Shown here piece after piece: positions 1 through 8,727 of a stretch of DNA of 48,861 nt; the first letter of the stretch is position 1; each line of letters starts with the position of its first letter. The translations under genes and the position numbers were made by a program. The notes under the pieces are model-generated. The model saw only the letters and a program-made list of their open reading frames with translations, searched no databases and was not told where the DNA came from. Source of the stretch: Lachnospiraceae bacterium UBA3774 (GTDB taxonomy: Bacteria; Bacillota; Clostridia; Lachnospirales; Lachnospiraceae); contig DFFO01000092.1 of NCBI GenBank assembly GCA_002369255.1, positions 1 through 48,861 on the forward strand, in the 5' to 3' direction.

Positions 1-943
1 GCGGAGCTCCCTTCACCAGCGTGTACATGGCGCTGAAGTTGCCGAGCATGCGGCCCGACTTTCCGCGGATGAGTTCCATGGAGTCGGGGTTTTTCTTTTG
101 CGGCATCATGGATGAGCCGGTCGTATAATCGTCGGATATTTCTATAAATTTGAATTCCCAGCTTGCCCACAGTATGATTTCTTCGGAAAACCGGGACAGG
201 TGCATCATGACAAGCGACAGCGCAAAAAGCAGCTCGAGCACAAAATCCCTGTCTGAAACGCCGTCCTCCGAATTTGCGCAGATTCCCTCAAACCCGAGTT
301 TTTCCGCTTCAAAGTGTCTGTCGGTATCGAAAGTAACTCCGGCAAGAGCGCCGCAGCCTATGGGGGATACGTTTATACGCCGCCTGATCTGTCCGAGTCT
401 TTCAACGTCCCTTAGCAGCATCATCGCATATGCGATCAGGTGATGCCCGAACGTTATGGGCTGCGCCCTTTGCAGGTGCGTATACCCCGGCATTACAGTG
501 TTTTTGTAGAGTTCGGCTTTTTCGGTTATTACGCCTATGAGCTCTTTTATTTCACCGATTATTTCATCGGTCTGTTCTCTCAGATACATTCTCAGATCGA
601 GCGCGACCTGATCGTTTCTGCTTCGTGCGGTATGCAGCTTTTTTCCAAGATCGCCGAGCCTTTTTGTCAGCTCCGACTCGATAAAGGTATGCACGTCTTC
701 ACATTCCATATCCGGAAAAAGACTGCCACATTCCAGATCGGCGGCTATCTGTCCGAGACACGCGCAGAGCTTGTCCGCATCATCTGGCGTGATGATCTTT
801 TGCTTTCCGAGCATGGCAGCATGCGCGATGCTTCCCGAGATATCGTATTTTACCATACGGATATCAAAGGATATCGAGGAATTGAAATCATCCGCTTCTT
901 TTGAAACACTGCCGCCCGTGCGGCCTTCCCATATTTTTGACAT
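1..943 (-). CDS. argH: Argininosuccinate lyase (3' part outside window)
   Basis: Catalyses the last step of arginine synthesis, splitting argininosuccinate into arginine and fumarate. The reverse-strand reading frame starts at an ATG at 943 (MSKIWEGRTGG), which is the usual ArgH N-terminus. It contains HTARSRNDQVALDLR, the TSMHLQ-like region (GYTHLQRAQP) and the fumarase/aspartase-superfamily signature GSSMMPQKKNPD near the window edge. About 314 codons are present of the usual 450-470, so the C-terminus lies outside. The start codon follows the argG stop by two bases, so the two genes are co-transcribed and probably translationally coupled. Identification is by motif recognition and gene order and is very secure. 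Confidence 0.96.
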   Translation of the reverse strand, partial: MSKIWEGRTGGSVSKEADDFNSSISFDIRMVKYDISGSIAHAAMLGKQKIITPDDADKLCACLGQIAADLECGSLFPDMECEDVHTFIESELTKRLGDLGKKLHTARSRNDQVALDLRMYLREQTDEIIGEIKELIGVITEKAELYKNTVMPGYTHLQRAQPITFGHHLIAYAMMLLRDVERLGQIRRRINVSPIGCGALAGVTFDTDRHFEAEKLGFEGICANSEDGVSDRDFVLELLFALSLVMMHLSRFSEEIILWASWEFKFIEISDDYTTGSSMMPQKKNPDSMELIRGKSGRMLGNFSAMYTLVKGAP

Positions 944-945
944 AA

Positions 946-2166
946 TTATTTTTTGCGTTTGTCGGCCAACGCCTGAACCTTGATAGGTAATCCGAAAAGA
1001 TTGATGAATCCTTCGGCGTCTTTTTGGTTGTAATCGCTTTCTCCAAACGTTGCGATTTCCTCGCTGTAAAGAGAATTTGCGCTCCATACGCCGGCTTTTA
1101 TAATATTTCCCTTATAAAGCTTTAGCGCAACTTTTCCAGTGACCTTTTCCTGCGTTTTGTCCACGAAGGCGGAAAGCGCCTCGCGAAGAGGAGTGAACCA
1201 CTGACCGTTATATACCAGCTCTGCGAACGTCACCGAGAGCTTTTGCTTTTCATGCGCGGTCATCTTGTCGAGGCAGATCGTTTCAAGGTATTCGTGCGCG
1301 GCGTAAAGAATGGTTCCGCCGGGAGTCTCATAGAGCCCTCTGCTCTTCATTCCGACGAGTCTGTTTTCGACAACGTCAAACAGGCCTATGCCGTTCTTTC
1401 CTCCGATTTCGTTCAACCTCAAAATGATATCCTTCGCGCTCATGCGCTGTCCGCAAAGTGCGGTCGGAACACCCTTTTCAAAGTCTATGGTAACAAGCTC
1501 CGGCTCGTCGGGCGCCTGCATTGGCGAAACGCCCAGCTCAAGGAAGCCTTCTTTGTCATAAGCAGGCTCATTGCCGGGATCTTCCAGGTCAAGTCCTTCA
1601 TGTGAGAGATGCCAGAGATTTTTGTCTTTTGAATAATTGGTCTCGCGATTGATCTTTAGCGGGATACCATGCGCTTCGGCATAATCTATCTCTTCTTCGC
1701 GGGATTTTATATCCCATTCGCGCCACGGAGCGATAATGGGTATGTCGGGAGCGAACGCTTTCAGCGTCAGCTCAAACCGGACCTGGTCGTTTCCCTTTCC
1801 CGTACAGCCGTGGCAGATCGCATCCGCGCCTTCTTTTATCGCAATCTTCGCAAGAGCCTTTGCAATACACGGCCTGGCGGTTGAAGTTCCGAGCAGATAA
1901 CCCTCGTACGCCGCCCCCGCTTTCATGGTCGGAATAATGTAATCATTGACGTATTCGTCGGTAAGATCCAGAATATAGAGCTTGGAAGCGCCTGTTTTTA
2001 TCGCCTTTTCCTCCAGCCCTTCAAGCTCGTCCGCCTGTCCCACGTTTCCCGAGACGGCAACGACTTCGCAGTCGTTATAGTTTTCTTTAAGCCACGGAAT
2101 GATGATAGAAGTATCAAGTCCGCCGGAGTATGCAAGAACTACTTTTTTTATTTTTCCCTTATCCAT
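946..2166 (-). CDS. argG: Argininosuccinate synthase
   Basis: Condenses citrulline and aspartate with ATP to give argininosuccinate, just before ArgH in the pathway. The 406-residue product has the PP-loop AYSGGLDTS near residue 10, then VSGNVGQ, GCTGKGNDQVRFE and the conserved C-terminal half; length is normal for the family. The frame is open 31 codons further upstream, but I place the start at the ATG at 2166 because AAAGGACG lies a standard distance before it and MDKGKIKKVVLAYSGG matches the family N-terminus. The upstream extension would also run into the promoter. First gene of an argGH operon. Confidence 0.97.
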   Translation of the reverse strand: MDKGKIKKVVLAYSGGLDTSIIIPWLKENYNDCEVVAVSGNVGQADELEGLEEKAIKTGASKLYILDLTDEYVNDYIIPTMKAGAAYEGYLLGTSTARPCIAKALAKIAIKEGADAICHGCTGKGNDQVRFELTLKAFAPDIPIIAPWREWDIKSREEEIDYAEAHGIPLKINRETNYSKDKNLWHLSHEGLDLEDPGNEPAYDKEGFLELGVSPMQAPDEPELVTIDFEKGVPTALCGQRMSAKDIILRLNEIGGKNGIGLFDVVENRLVGMKSRGLYETPGGTILYAAHEYLETICLDKMTAHEKQKLSVTFAELVYNGQWFTPLREALSAFVDKTQEKVTGKVALKLYKGNIIKAGVWSANSLYSEEIATFGESDYNQKDAEGFINLFGLPIKVQALADKRKK

Positions 2167-2218
2167 TTTAAGACGTCCTTTGTAAGATTTTGCCGCAGCC
2201 TGTGCGGCGTATTTCCGA

Positions 2219-2247
2219 ATTATACTCTTACACATCTCAATTATCAA
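2219..2247 (-). promoter_or_regulatory. argGH promoter
   Basis: On the minus strand TTGATA (2247-2242) is separated by 17 bases from a perfect TATAAT (2224-2219), ending about 50 bases before the argG start. Seen directly; sigma-A use is inferred. Confidence 0.75.
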
Positions 2248-2254
2248 GCAAAAA

Positions 2255-2334
2255 TGCAATTTTATTCAAAAATTTTTGTAGTAATGGCGGTTTTATGCAT
2301 TTTTATTTTATATTTTTCCGATTTATGCATAAAC
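2255..2334. promoter_or_regulatory. Putative ArgR operator cluster (ARG-box-like sites)
   Basis: Three AT-rich sites resemble ARG boxes (core TGNAT-4-ATNCA): TGCAATTTTATTCA at 2255-2268 (one mismatch), TGCATTTTTATTTT at 2296-2309 and TTATGCATAA around 2324-2333. They lie just upstream of the argGH promoter, where ArgR commonly represses or fine-tunes arginine genes. The assignment rests on pattern similarity and position only. Confidence 0.45.
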
Positions 2335-2386
2335 CCGTCGTGCGGGGGGGGAGATTATCTATTTGGCTGAAACGCCGGCGACGGAG

Positions 2387-2750
2387 TTCTGTCATAATCG
2401 GAGATTTTTTCTTTTGACAGAAAAAACTACCGCCAAGGTTCTGTCTTAATCGGGAAATTCTTGTTTTGACAGAAAAAACTACCGCCGGAGTTCTGTCTTA
2501 ATGATCGATTTTCTGTTTTGACAGAAAAAAACACCGCCGGGGTTCTGTCTTAATCAGGGATTTCTTGTTTTGACAGAAAAAACTACCGCCGGGGTTCTGT
2601 CTTAATCGGGGATTTCTTGTTTTGACAGAAAAAACTGCTGCCGAGGTTCTGTCTTAATGAGGGAATTCTTGTTTTGACAGAAAAAACTACCGCCGGGACT
2701 CTGTCATAATGAGGGAATTTTTGATCTTGACAGAAAAACCGCAGCGGTAG
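2387..2750. repeat. Seven-copy 52-bp tandem repeat
   Basis: Seven units start at 2387, 2439, 2491, 2543, 2595, 2647 and 2699, each exactly 52 bp. Every unit begins TTCTGTC (CTCTGTC in the last), followed by WTAAT, and contains TTGACAGAAAAA and a CCGCCGGGG-like segment. TTCTGTC and GACAGAA are complementary, so each unit, or each junction between units, can form a 7-bp stem. A weaker eighth copy may lie at about 2335-2386. The units are not separated by unique spacers, so this is not a CRISPR. It occupies the gap between the argGH control region and the SH3-3D protein gene. No ORF explains it. Confidence 0.95.
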
Positions 2751-2755
2751 TTTTT
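2734..2755 (-). terminator. Terminator-like hairpin after the SH3-3D protein gene
   Basis: On the minus strand AAAAACTACCGC pairs with GCGGTTTTT, a short GC stem flanked by A/T arms, about 27 bases after the stop. It overlaps the last 52-bp repeat unit, so the array may have grown from copies of this terminator. Confidence 0.5.
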
Positions 2756-2781
2756 GTTTTATTATTTATAAAATGTCGGTA

Positions 2782-4101
2782 TTATTTTTTGACCCAGACG
2801 TCTCTGTAATAAAGGCCGTCGCATTCATCGGGGTCCACAAAAAGGTCTATCTGGTTTCTCCCGACGCCGGTATCCTGCGCTGTCCACGTTCCGAAGCCAG
2901 AAACCTTGACCGTACTGCCAAGAGGTATCTGAGAGGATTTTACCGCGCAGGTAACGCCCTCTTTCGCCTTTGCTCCGGACGCAGTCTTGCGGCTGCCTCT
3001 GGGCGAATTGCAGTTTACGCAGTAAAAGGTGACTCTGAATCTTCCGAGATATTTCCAGCCTTCCTGACTTTGTACCGAGGAAGATCCTGAAGATGAACTC
3101 TTTTTGGATGAAGAAGACGAAGACTTGGACGATGAGGCCGCCTTTGCAGCTGCCTTTCTCGCAGCCGCTTCTGCAGCTGCTTCTGCCGCCGCTTCTTCAG
3201 CAGCTTTTTTCTCTTCGAGTATCTTTCTTCGTATCTCTTCATTGAGATCAACGCCGTCCTGCACGGATTCCTCCTCAGCCAGAGTACGGCCGCAGAACAA
3301 GCCTTCGTTGATCGATACGTACTCGGTCTCAATATAACCGTCGCTCGAAGCGGAAAGCTGTACTTTTACATAATCGTTTTTGTATCCAAGAACAGGGAAC
3401 TGAGCTCCCTTGTCAAGCTCGACCATGAGGTTTGACTGTGCGTCCGCGTCAGTCATGACCTTTGCTTCGCATACCAGAGTGGCTACTCTTGGCTGCATCG
3501 CCTCATACAAAGACGCGGCAAGCTCACCCGTGACTATATACTTGCTTACTACCCAGCCTCTGACTGAGCCGGACGAAATATAAGTCCACTCGTTTTCTTC
3601 GCCGTCAAAATTAACTATATAGACTCCGGTATTCTGGTAAAGCTTTCCGACGATATCGGCGTCGCCGTCAGGCTCCTGCCTTACATTAAGCGAGCGTGAA
3701 ACATTTACCACTCCGATAGTTCCTATAAGATTGTCTCTTTCCTGCTTTGCGGCAAGCTCCGAAGGAGTCATCTCCTTTTCCGCTTCTATCTCCGCGATCA
3801 GATCGGCAATAGAAGTAAAAGGAATATATTCCGCTTTTGCCGACTCACGCGTAAGATCTATGGTATCGGCAAATCTGGGGACGCTTTCCTCAGCCTCTAC
3901 GGTCTGCCGGGCTGACGCAGCTTCGTCGGCAGCCTTTTCGGACGCCTGCGTTGCTCCGACGAGCGAAGGTCTGTCTCCGAAAGGTATAGGCTGGCTCGAG
4001 ATGCCTGCCTCAAGAGGAGAAGCCGCTGTCCAAAGCGGGAATATAGTTGTTAAAAGTATTGCCGCCATAAAGCAGACAATTATTCTGTTTAACGCTTTCA
4101 T
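2782..4101 (-). CDS. Secreted SH3 and 3D domain cell-wall protein
   Basis: A 439-residue exported protein. Residues 1-28 form a signal peptide (MKALNRIIVCFMAA and a hydrophobic core, cut near TAASP). Two SH3b-like modules follow (one around SLNVRQEPDGDADIVGKLY, a second around VMTDADAQSNLMVELDKGA). Next is an alanine/glutamate coiled stretch and a serine/lysine-rich linker, then a C-terminal 3D domain with its three conserved aspartates (AQDTGVGRNQIDLFVDPDE). This layout is typical of cell-wall-binding proteins with a double-psi beta-barrel, lytic-transglycosylase-like domain. Alternative in-frame starts at 4140 and 4158 give a longer n-region; none has a strong ribosome site. I chose 4101 for a compact signal peptide and an AAGG upstream. 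It probably acts on peptidoglycan; the exact reaction is unproven. Confidence 0.85.
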   Translation of the reverse strand: MKALNRIIVCFMAAILLTTIFPLWTAASPLEAGISSQPIPFGDRPSLVGATQASEKAADEAASARQTVEAEESVPRFADTIDLTRESAKAEYIPFTSIADLIAEIEAEKEMTPSELAAKQERDNLIGTIGVVNVSRSLNVRQEPDGDADIVGKLYQNTGVYIVNFDGEENEWTYISSGSVRGWVVSKYIVTGELAASLYEAMQPRVATLVCEAKVMTDADAQSNLMVELDKGAQFPVLGYKNDYVKVQLSASSDGYIETEYVSINEGLFCGRTLAEEESVQDGVDLNEEIRRKILEEKKAAEEAAAEAAAEAAARKAAAKAASSSKSSSSSSKKSSSSGSSSVQSQEGWKYLGRFRVTFYCVNCNSPRGSRKTASGAKAKEGVTCAVKSSQIPLGSTVKVSGFGTWTAQDTGVGRNQIDLFVDPDECDGLYYRDVWVKK

Positions 4102-4154
4102 AACTGTTTTTGCCTTGTTCAGGCGCAAAAATCCTTTCATGCTGCAAATGTTAC

Positions 4155-4193
4155 ACAAATATTACGCGCGTATTATATCACCGTAATATTTGT
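4155..4193. repeat. Perfect 12-bp inverted repeat around a promoter
   Basis: ACAAATATTACG at 4155-4166 is the exact reverse complement of CGTAATATTTGT at 4182-4193, with 15 bases between. The -10 box of the SH3-3D gene sits in the gap and one arm covers the promoter spacer. This is where a dimeric repressor would bind. Confidence 0.8.
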
Positions 4194-4200
4194 CTGTCAA
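4172..4200 (-). promoter_or_regulatory. Consensus promoter of the SH3-3D protein gene
   Basis: Minus-strand TTGACA (4200-4195), 17-base spacer, TATAAT (4177-4172): a perfect sigma-A consensus, about 70-100 bases before the candidate starts. Confidence 0.85.
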
Positions 4201-4287
4201 ATTTTGTAATTTATTCCGCGCGCAAAGGGCGGCTCCTGCTCCCTGTTTTTCCCGGTTTCTGACGGTTCCTCTTTTGTTTCTTTCATC

Positions 4288-4317
4288 TTGCCAACGGGTT
4301 TGCGTTTACAGTATAAT
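4288..4317 (+). promoter_or_regulatory. recJ operon promoter
   Basis: TTGCCA (4288-4293), 18-base spacer, TATAAT (4312-4317). It lies upstream of the TTG start with its ribosome site, and it argues against translation starting at the earlier in-frame TTG at 4288. Confidence 0.65.
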
Positions 4318-4353
4318 ACTAAAGCCGAATATGGTTTTGAAAGGATTCTTACT

Positions 4354-6138
4354 TTGACCGAAAAATGGTTTGTGGAAAATAAAAAAGCCGACTTTATCAG
4401 TCTCGGAAACAAGCTTGGGCTGGATCCGGTCACGATAAGGCTGCTGGTCAACCGCGGAGCTTCTTCCGAAGAAGAGATCCGCGATTATCTCTTTTCAGAC
4501 AAAAATGATCTTCATGACCCCGCGCTGATGAAGGATGTAGAAAAAGCCGCAGATTTTATCGCTCATATTAGGAACGAAGGAAAAAGCGTGGTCATCGCTT
4601 CCGACTATGACGTGGACGGCATTTTTTCGGGCGAGCTTTTGTATGAAGCGCTTTGCATGCTCGGAATCGACGCAAACGTAAAAACGCCCGACAGAGTGAG
4701 CGAGGGATACGGGCTCAACGCCCGGATAATAAACGAAGCGGTGCAGGAAGGCGCGGGGCTTCTTATCACCTGCGATAACGGTATTTCTTCTTTTGACGCC
4801 GCGCTACTTGCCAAAGAAAACGATCTTCCGCTGATAATCACCGATCATCACGAAATCCCTTTCGACGAGGAAGACGGCGAGCGCACCTATAGGGTTCCGG
4901 AAGCGCTTGCGGTAATAAATCCCAAGCAGCCCTCCTGCGGCTATCCTTTCAAAGGACTTTGCGGATGCGGAGTGGCTTTCAAGCTCGTTTCTTATATTTT
5001 TGAAAAAGAAGGCCTGACGATCCCCGACGTCTTCTACGAGTATGCCGCTATAGCAACCATCGCAGACGTAATGGATCTTACCGGCGAAAACCGGATCATC
5101 GTAAAAGAAGGCTTAAAAACGATCAGCCGGACAAAAAACAAAGGGCTCTCTTCGCTTATCTCATGCTGCGGTATCGAAGACAAGGCAATCAGCGCCTACC
5201 ATATCGGTTTTATCCTCGGGCCCTGCTTTAATGCGGCCGGAAGGCTTTCCACCGTAGATATCGCATATGATCTGCTCCGCGAAAAGGATCAAAAAAAGGC
5301 CGTGGGCTATGCGGAGGCTCTCCGCGCGCTCAATGAAAAGCGCAAGCTCATGACCGAGGAAGGCGCCGCTCAGGCAATGAGCATCATCGAAGAAAGAGCG
5401 CTTGACAAAAACAAGATCATTCTTGTCAGACTGCACGGCTGTCACGAGAGTATCGTCGGCATTATCGCCGGCAGACTGAAAGAAAAATACAACAAACCCT
5501 CACTCGTTTTTACAGACGCAGGCGACTGTCTTAAAGGCTCCGGGCGTTCGATCGACGGATATCATATGTACGAAGCGCTTTGCGAATGCAGGGATCTGTT
5601 AGAGCGCTTCGGCGGGCACGCGCTTGCAGCGGGTCTTAGCATAGCGCCGGACTCTTTTGAACCGCTCTCTGCCTGCCTCAATAAAAACTGCACACTTTCC
5701 GACGATGACATGCAGCCCAAAGTAACGATAGATATGCCTATGCCTCTCGGATACATAAACGAAAAACTGATAGACGAGCTCAGTCTCCTTGAGCCTGTCG
5801 GCAAATCCAATCCAAGGCCCGTTTTCGCCGAAAAAAACCTATCAGTCCTTGGCGCCGTCCTTATAGGGAAAAACAAAAATATACTAAAACTCAGAGTCGG
5901 AAACAAAGCCGGCGCGGAAATGGACGCTCTTTTGTTCCGCGACGCCGAAAACTTCATAAACGAGGCGACTGCCGCATACGGAGCCAGGGAATGGGAAAAG
6001 GCGCTCTCGCGGCGCAAAAATCTTATAGATCTGTCTGTCTGTTATTATCCGTCGGTAAATGAATATATGGGAGTAAAGACATTGCAGATAACCATAAGTC
6101 ACTACAGATTCAATACGTCATCGGAGAACCGTTCATGA
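4354..6138 (+). CDS. recJ: Single-stranded-DNA-specific exonuclease RecJ
   Basis: A 5'-3' single-strand exonuclease of the DHH superfamily used in recombination and mismatch/base-excision repair. Seen: motif I ASDYDVDG around residue 80, a second aspartate motif LLITCDNGIS, the name motif ITDHHEIP, GPCFNAAGRLS, GSGRSIDGYHMYEAL and FGGHALAAGLS (the DHHA1 region), then the OB-type C-terminal domain. I place the start at a TTG at 4354 because GAAAGGA precedes it by about eight bases and MTEKWFVENKKAD matches RecJ N-termini. The frame is open upstream to 4288 but that region is the promoter. About 594 residues, normal for clostridial RecJ. The stop overlaps the next gene's start by four bases. 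Confidence 0.95.
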   Translation: MTEKWFVENKKADFISLGNKLGLDPVTIRLLVNRGASSEEEIRDYLFSDKNDLHDPALMKDVEKAADFIAHIRNEGKSVVIASDYDVDGIFSGELLYEALCMLGIDANVKTPDRVSEGYGLNARIINEAVQEGAGLLITCDNGISSFDAALLAKENDLPLIITDHHEIPFDEEDGERTYRVPEALAVINPKQPSCGYPFKGLCGCGVAFKLVSYIFEKEGLTIPDVFYEYAAIATIADVMDLTGENRIIVKEGLKTISRTKNKGLSSLISCCGIEDKAISAYHIGFILGPCFNAAGRLSTVDIAYDLLREKDQKKAVGYAEALRALNEKRKLMTEEGAAQAMSIIEERALDKNKIILVRLHGCHESIVGIIAGRLKEKYNKPSLVFTDAGDCLKGSGRSIDGYHMYEALCECRDLLERFGGHALAAGLSIAPDSFEPLSACLNKNCTLSDDDMQPKVTIDMPMPLGYINEKLIDELSLLEPVGKSNPRPVFAEKNLSVLGAVLIGKNKNILKLRVGNKAGAEMDALLFRDAENFINEATAAYGAREWEKALSRRKNLIDLSVCYYPSVNEYMGVKTLQITISHYRFNTSSENRS

Positions 6139-6938
6139 AAACCATCACAAGCAGAAGCAACGAACAGATCAAATACGTTGCGAATCTCCAAAAAGACTCT
6201 CACGCCAGATATGCAGACGAAGTATATACGGTCGAAGGAATCAGGATGTCGAGGGAGCTCCCGCCGGGAAGCGTTCTGCAGCTTTTCATTTCAGAAAGCT
6301 TCAACAAAAAAAATGCTGCCGCTGATATCGCGGGCGACGTCCGCGATGAGCTGATCACGATAGTTGCGGATGACGTTTTTGAGAAAATATCATCCACAAA
6401 AAGTCCGCAGGGGATACTTGCTCTCGTAAAAATGCCCAGGTATGAGCTTTCCGATCTCACACGCGGGGGCAAAGGACTTTTGCTACTCGAAGAAATACAG
6501 GATCCCGGAAATCTCGGCACCATACTTCGAAGTGCGGAAGCCGCCGGACTTGGAGGCGTGATTCTCGATGAAAAATGCGCCGACATCTTCAGCCCCAAAG
6601 TAGTGCGCTCCACTATGGGCTCGATCTTCCGCGTTCCTTTTATAAAGACCGACAGCTTTGCGCTTGCTGTATCTGCGCTGAAAGAAAACAGCTATACGAT
6701 ATATGCCGCTCACCTTGACGGCGAAGATATATACAGCAGCAATTTCAGCGCCAAAAGCGCCTTTCTTATCGGTAACGAAGGAAACGGCCTTCGCCGGGAG
6801 ACTTCCATGCTTGCAGACAAAATGATACGCATTCCGATGGAAGGAAAAGTAGAATCACTGAACGCGTCGATAGCCGCTTCGCTGCTCGCTTTTGAATGGC
6901 GCGCCTTTAGGAGAACATATGAAAAAAGAAATACTTGA
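6135..6938 (+). CDS. SpoU/TrmH-family RNA 2'-O-ribose methyltransferase
   Basis: A 267-residue SAM-dependent RNA methyltransferase with a deep-knot (SPOUT) fold, probably acting on 23S rRNA or tRNA. The N-terminal 95 residues form an L30e/L7Ae-like substrate-binding domain (TSRSNEQIKYVANLQ at the start). The catalytic half shows motif 1 QDPGNLGTILRSAEAAG, SPKVVRSTMGS, motif 2 LIGNEGNGL and motif 3 IPMEGKVESLNASIA, which form the knotted cofactor site. It overlaps the recJ stop (ATGA), so it is translationally coupled to it. The target nucleotide cannot be read from sequence. Confidence 0.92.
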   Translation: MKTITSRSNEQIKYVANLQKDSHARYADEVYTVEGIRMSRELPPGSVLQLFISESFNKKNAAADIAGDVRDELITIVADDVFEKISSTKSPQGILALVKMPRYELSDLTRGGKGLLLLEEIQDPGNLGTILRSAEAAGLGGVILDEKCADIFSPKVVRSTMGSIFRVPFIKTDSFALAVSALKENSYTIYAAHLDGEDIYSSNFSAKSAFLIGNEGNGLRRETSMLADKMIRIPMEGKVESLNASIAASLLAFEWRAFRRTYEKRNT

Positions 6939-8727
6939 GCTTTCACAGGCAATGAAAAATCATAGTATCGACGCATATATAGTGACGTCGTCCGATTCAC
7001 ACGCGTCGGAATACGTTCACCCGCATTTCCGTTACAGGGCATACGCAAGCGGTTTTACGGGTTCTGCCGGAACACTGCTTGTAATGCGTGACGCTGATAT
7101 GACAGAGGCGTTTCTCTGGACGGACTCACGATATTTTTTGCAGGCCGAAAGCGAACTTGAAAACAGCGAAATAAAACTGATGAAGATCGGAGAGCCGGGC
7201 GTTCCTTCGCTCGAGGATTTCCTTTCGGAAACTCTGAAAAATGGCGCCGTTTGCGGGGCAGACGCCGACACCGTTTCATGCGGAGAGGGCAAGGGGCTCA
7301 TTGCTGCGATCACCCGCGCGGGAGCTTCCTTTAAAAATATCGATCTTGCGGATGAAATCTGGAAAGACAGACCGCCGCTTTCTTCCTCCGACAACATCTT
7401 TATCCTGGATGAGCGCGTCACGGGAGAGTCCGCCACAGACAAGCTGACGCGCGTCAGGGCTTTTATTCAAAACATTTCTGCCGATATACACGTTATATCC
7501 GGGCTTGACGATATCGCATGGCTTTTGAACCTTCGAGGAAATGACGTAAAAGACAGCCCCGTGTTTTATTCCAGACTTGTCATCAGCAAAGACGAGTGCC
7601 GGCTGTACGCATTTAAAGAAGCATTTGACGAAAACGTAAAAAAATACGTTTCGGAGCTTGGCGTGAGGCTTTTGCCATATAATGATTTTTATGATGATTT
7701 TGAAAAGCTTTTTTCCGGAAAAACCGTTCTGTTTGACCCGGGGAAAAGTACCTATGCAGTTTACGACAGGCTGAAAAAAATATCCCGCGTTTTGACCGGC
7801 GAAAATCCGTCCGACCGGATGAAAGCGATAAAAAACGAAACCGAGATCGCAGCTCTTAAAAACGCGAATATCCTTGACGGCGTGGCCATGGTCAGATTTA
7901 TCTTCCGCGTCAAAAAAGCCGCAAGAGAAAGCGAGGCTATGAGCGAGCTTGGCGCGGCGGAGCTTTTATGGAAAAAACGCCGCGAGGCCGGCGCCTTTTC
8001 GGAGAGTTTTGAAACAATAGCAGGATATAAGGAGCACGGCGCGATCGTTCATTACAGCGCGGACAAGACTTCCGATAAGCAGCTTGAAAACGAAGGCTTT
8101 TTGCTTGTAGACTCCGGCGGGCATTACAATCTTCCGGGCGGCAACGGGCTGATAAGCGCGCCCGCAGCCGGCACCACAGATATCACAAGAACGATTGCCT
8201 TAGGCCCTATATCCGACGAAATGAGAGATAATTATACGAGAGTGCTTATGGGAGTCATTGATCTTGCCTCGGCAGTTTTCCCGGAAAACGCGACCGGAGC
8301 ACAGCTTGATACTCTTGCGCATAAATATTTATGGGAAAAGGGGCTTGACTTTAAGCACGGCACAGGACACGGGATCGGCTTTATCCTCAATGTTCACGAA
8401 GGGCCGCAAAGCATAAGTTACCGCGGCATGGTTCCGTTTTGCGAAGGCATGGTCACTTCCGATGAGCCGGGAGTTTATTTGGACGGCGAGTACGGCATTC
8501 GTATCGAAAACGACATTCTTTGCAAAAAAGCGGAGCGCGACGGGATGCTCTGTTTCGAAACGCTCACGCTGTGCCCGTTTGAGAAGGACGCGATAAAAAA
8601 AGAGCTGCTAAACAAAAAGCAGCTCAGATTTATCAATGATTATCACAAAAAAGTTTTCTCTCTGATATCGCCTTATTTGTCTGACGAAGAAAACGCGTGG
8701 CTAAAGAGCGTAACAAGTCCGATATAA
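6919..8727 (+). CDS. Xaa-Pro aminopeptidase (M24 family, long type)
   Basis: A 602-residue metallopeptidase that removes an N-terminal residue preceding proline; probably cytosolic, since no signal peptide is seen. Two creatinase-like N-terminal domains precede the pita-bread catalytic domain. Metal ligands are visible as LLVDSGG and TTDITRT (two aspartates), HGTGHGIGF (histidine), TSDEPGVY (glutamate) and GIRIEND (glutamate). The length matches the three-domain APP1 type. The start at 6919 is fixed by TAGGAG five bases upstream and lies inside the previous gene's last 20 bases. Between DSGGHYN and GTTDITRT there are about 14 extra residues (LPGGNGLISAPAA region) not normally found there. The 3' end overlaps the convergent ATPase gene by 55 bp. 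Confidence 0.9.
   Translation: MKKEILELSQAMKNHSIDAYIVTSSDSHASEYVHPHFRYRAYASGFTGSAGTLLVMRDADMTEAFLWTDSRYFLQAESELENSEIKLMKIGEPGVPSLEDFLSETLKNGAVCGADADTVSCGEGKGLIAAITRAGASFKNIDLADEIWKDRPPLSSSDNIFILDERVTGESATDKLTRVRAFIQNISADIHVISGLDDIAWLLNLRGNDVKDSPVFYSRLVISKDECRLYAFKEAFDENVKKYVSELGVRLLPYNDFYDDFEKLFSGKTVLFDPGKSTYAVYDRLKKISRVLTGENPSDRMKAIKNETEIAALKNANILDGVAMVRFIFRVKKAARESEAMSELGAAELLWKKRREAGAFSESFETIAGYKEHGAIVHYSADKTSDKQLENEGFLLVDSGGHYNLPGGNGLISAPAAGTTDITRTIALGPISDEMRDNYTRVLMGVIDLASAVFPENATGAQLDTLAHKYLWEKGLDFKHGTGHGIGFILNVHEGPQSISYRGMVPFCEGMVTSDEPGVYLDGEYGIRIENDILCKKAERDGMLCFETLTLCPFEKDAIKKELLNKKQLRFINDYHKKVFSLISPYLSDEENAWLKSVTSPI

Noticed and set aside
2387..2750. CRISPR array
   Set aside because: The repeats are contiguous 52-bp units without unique spacers and no cas genes are nearby.
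3104..3337. Plus-strand alanine-rich ORF
   Set aside because: Antisense of the Ala/Glu and Ser/Lys linker of the SH3-3D protein.
4288..4353. RecJ start at the first in-frame TTG
   Set aside because: This TTG is the -35 box of the promoter; the later TTG at 4354 has a ribosome site and family-like N-terminus.
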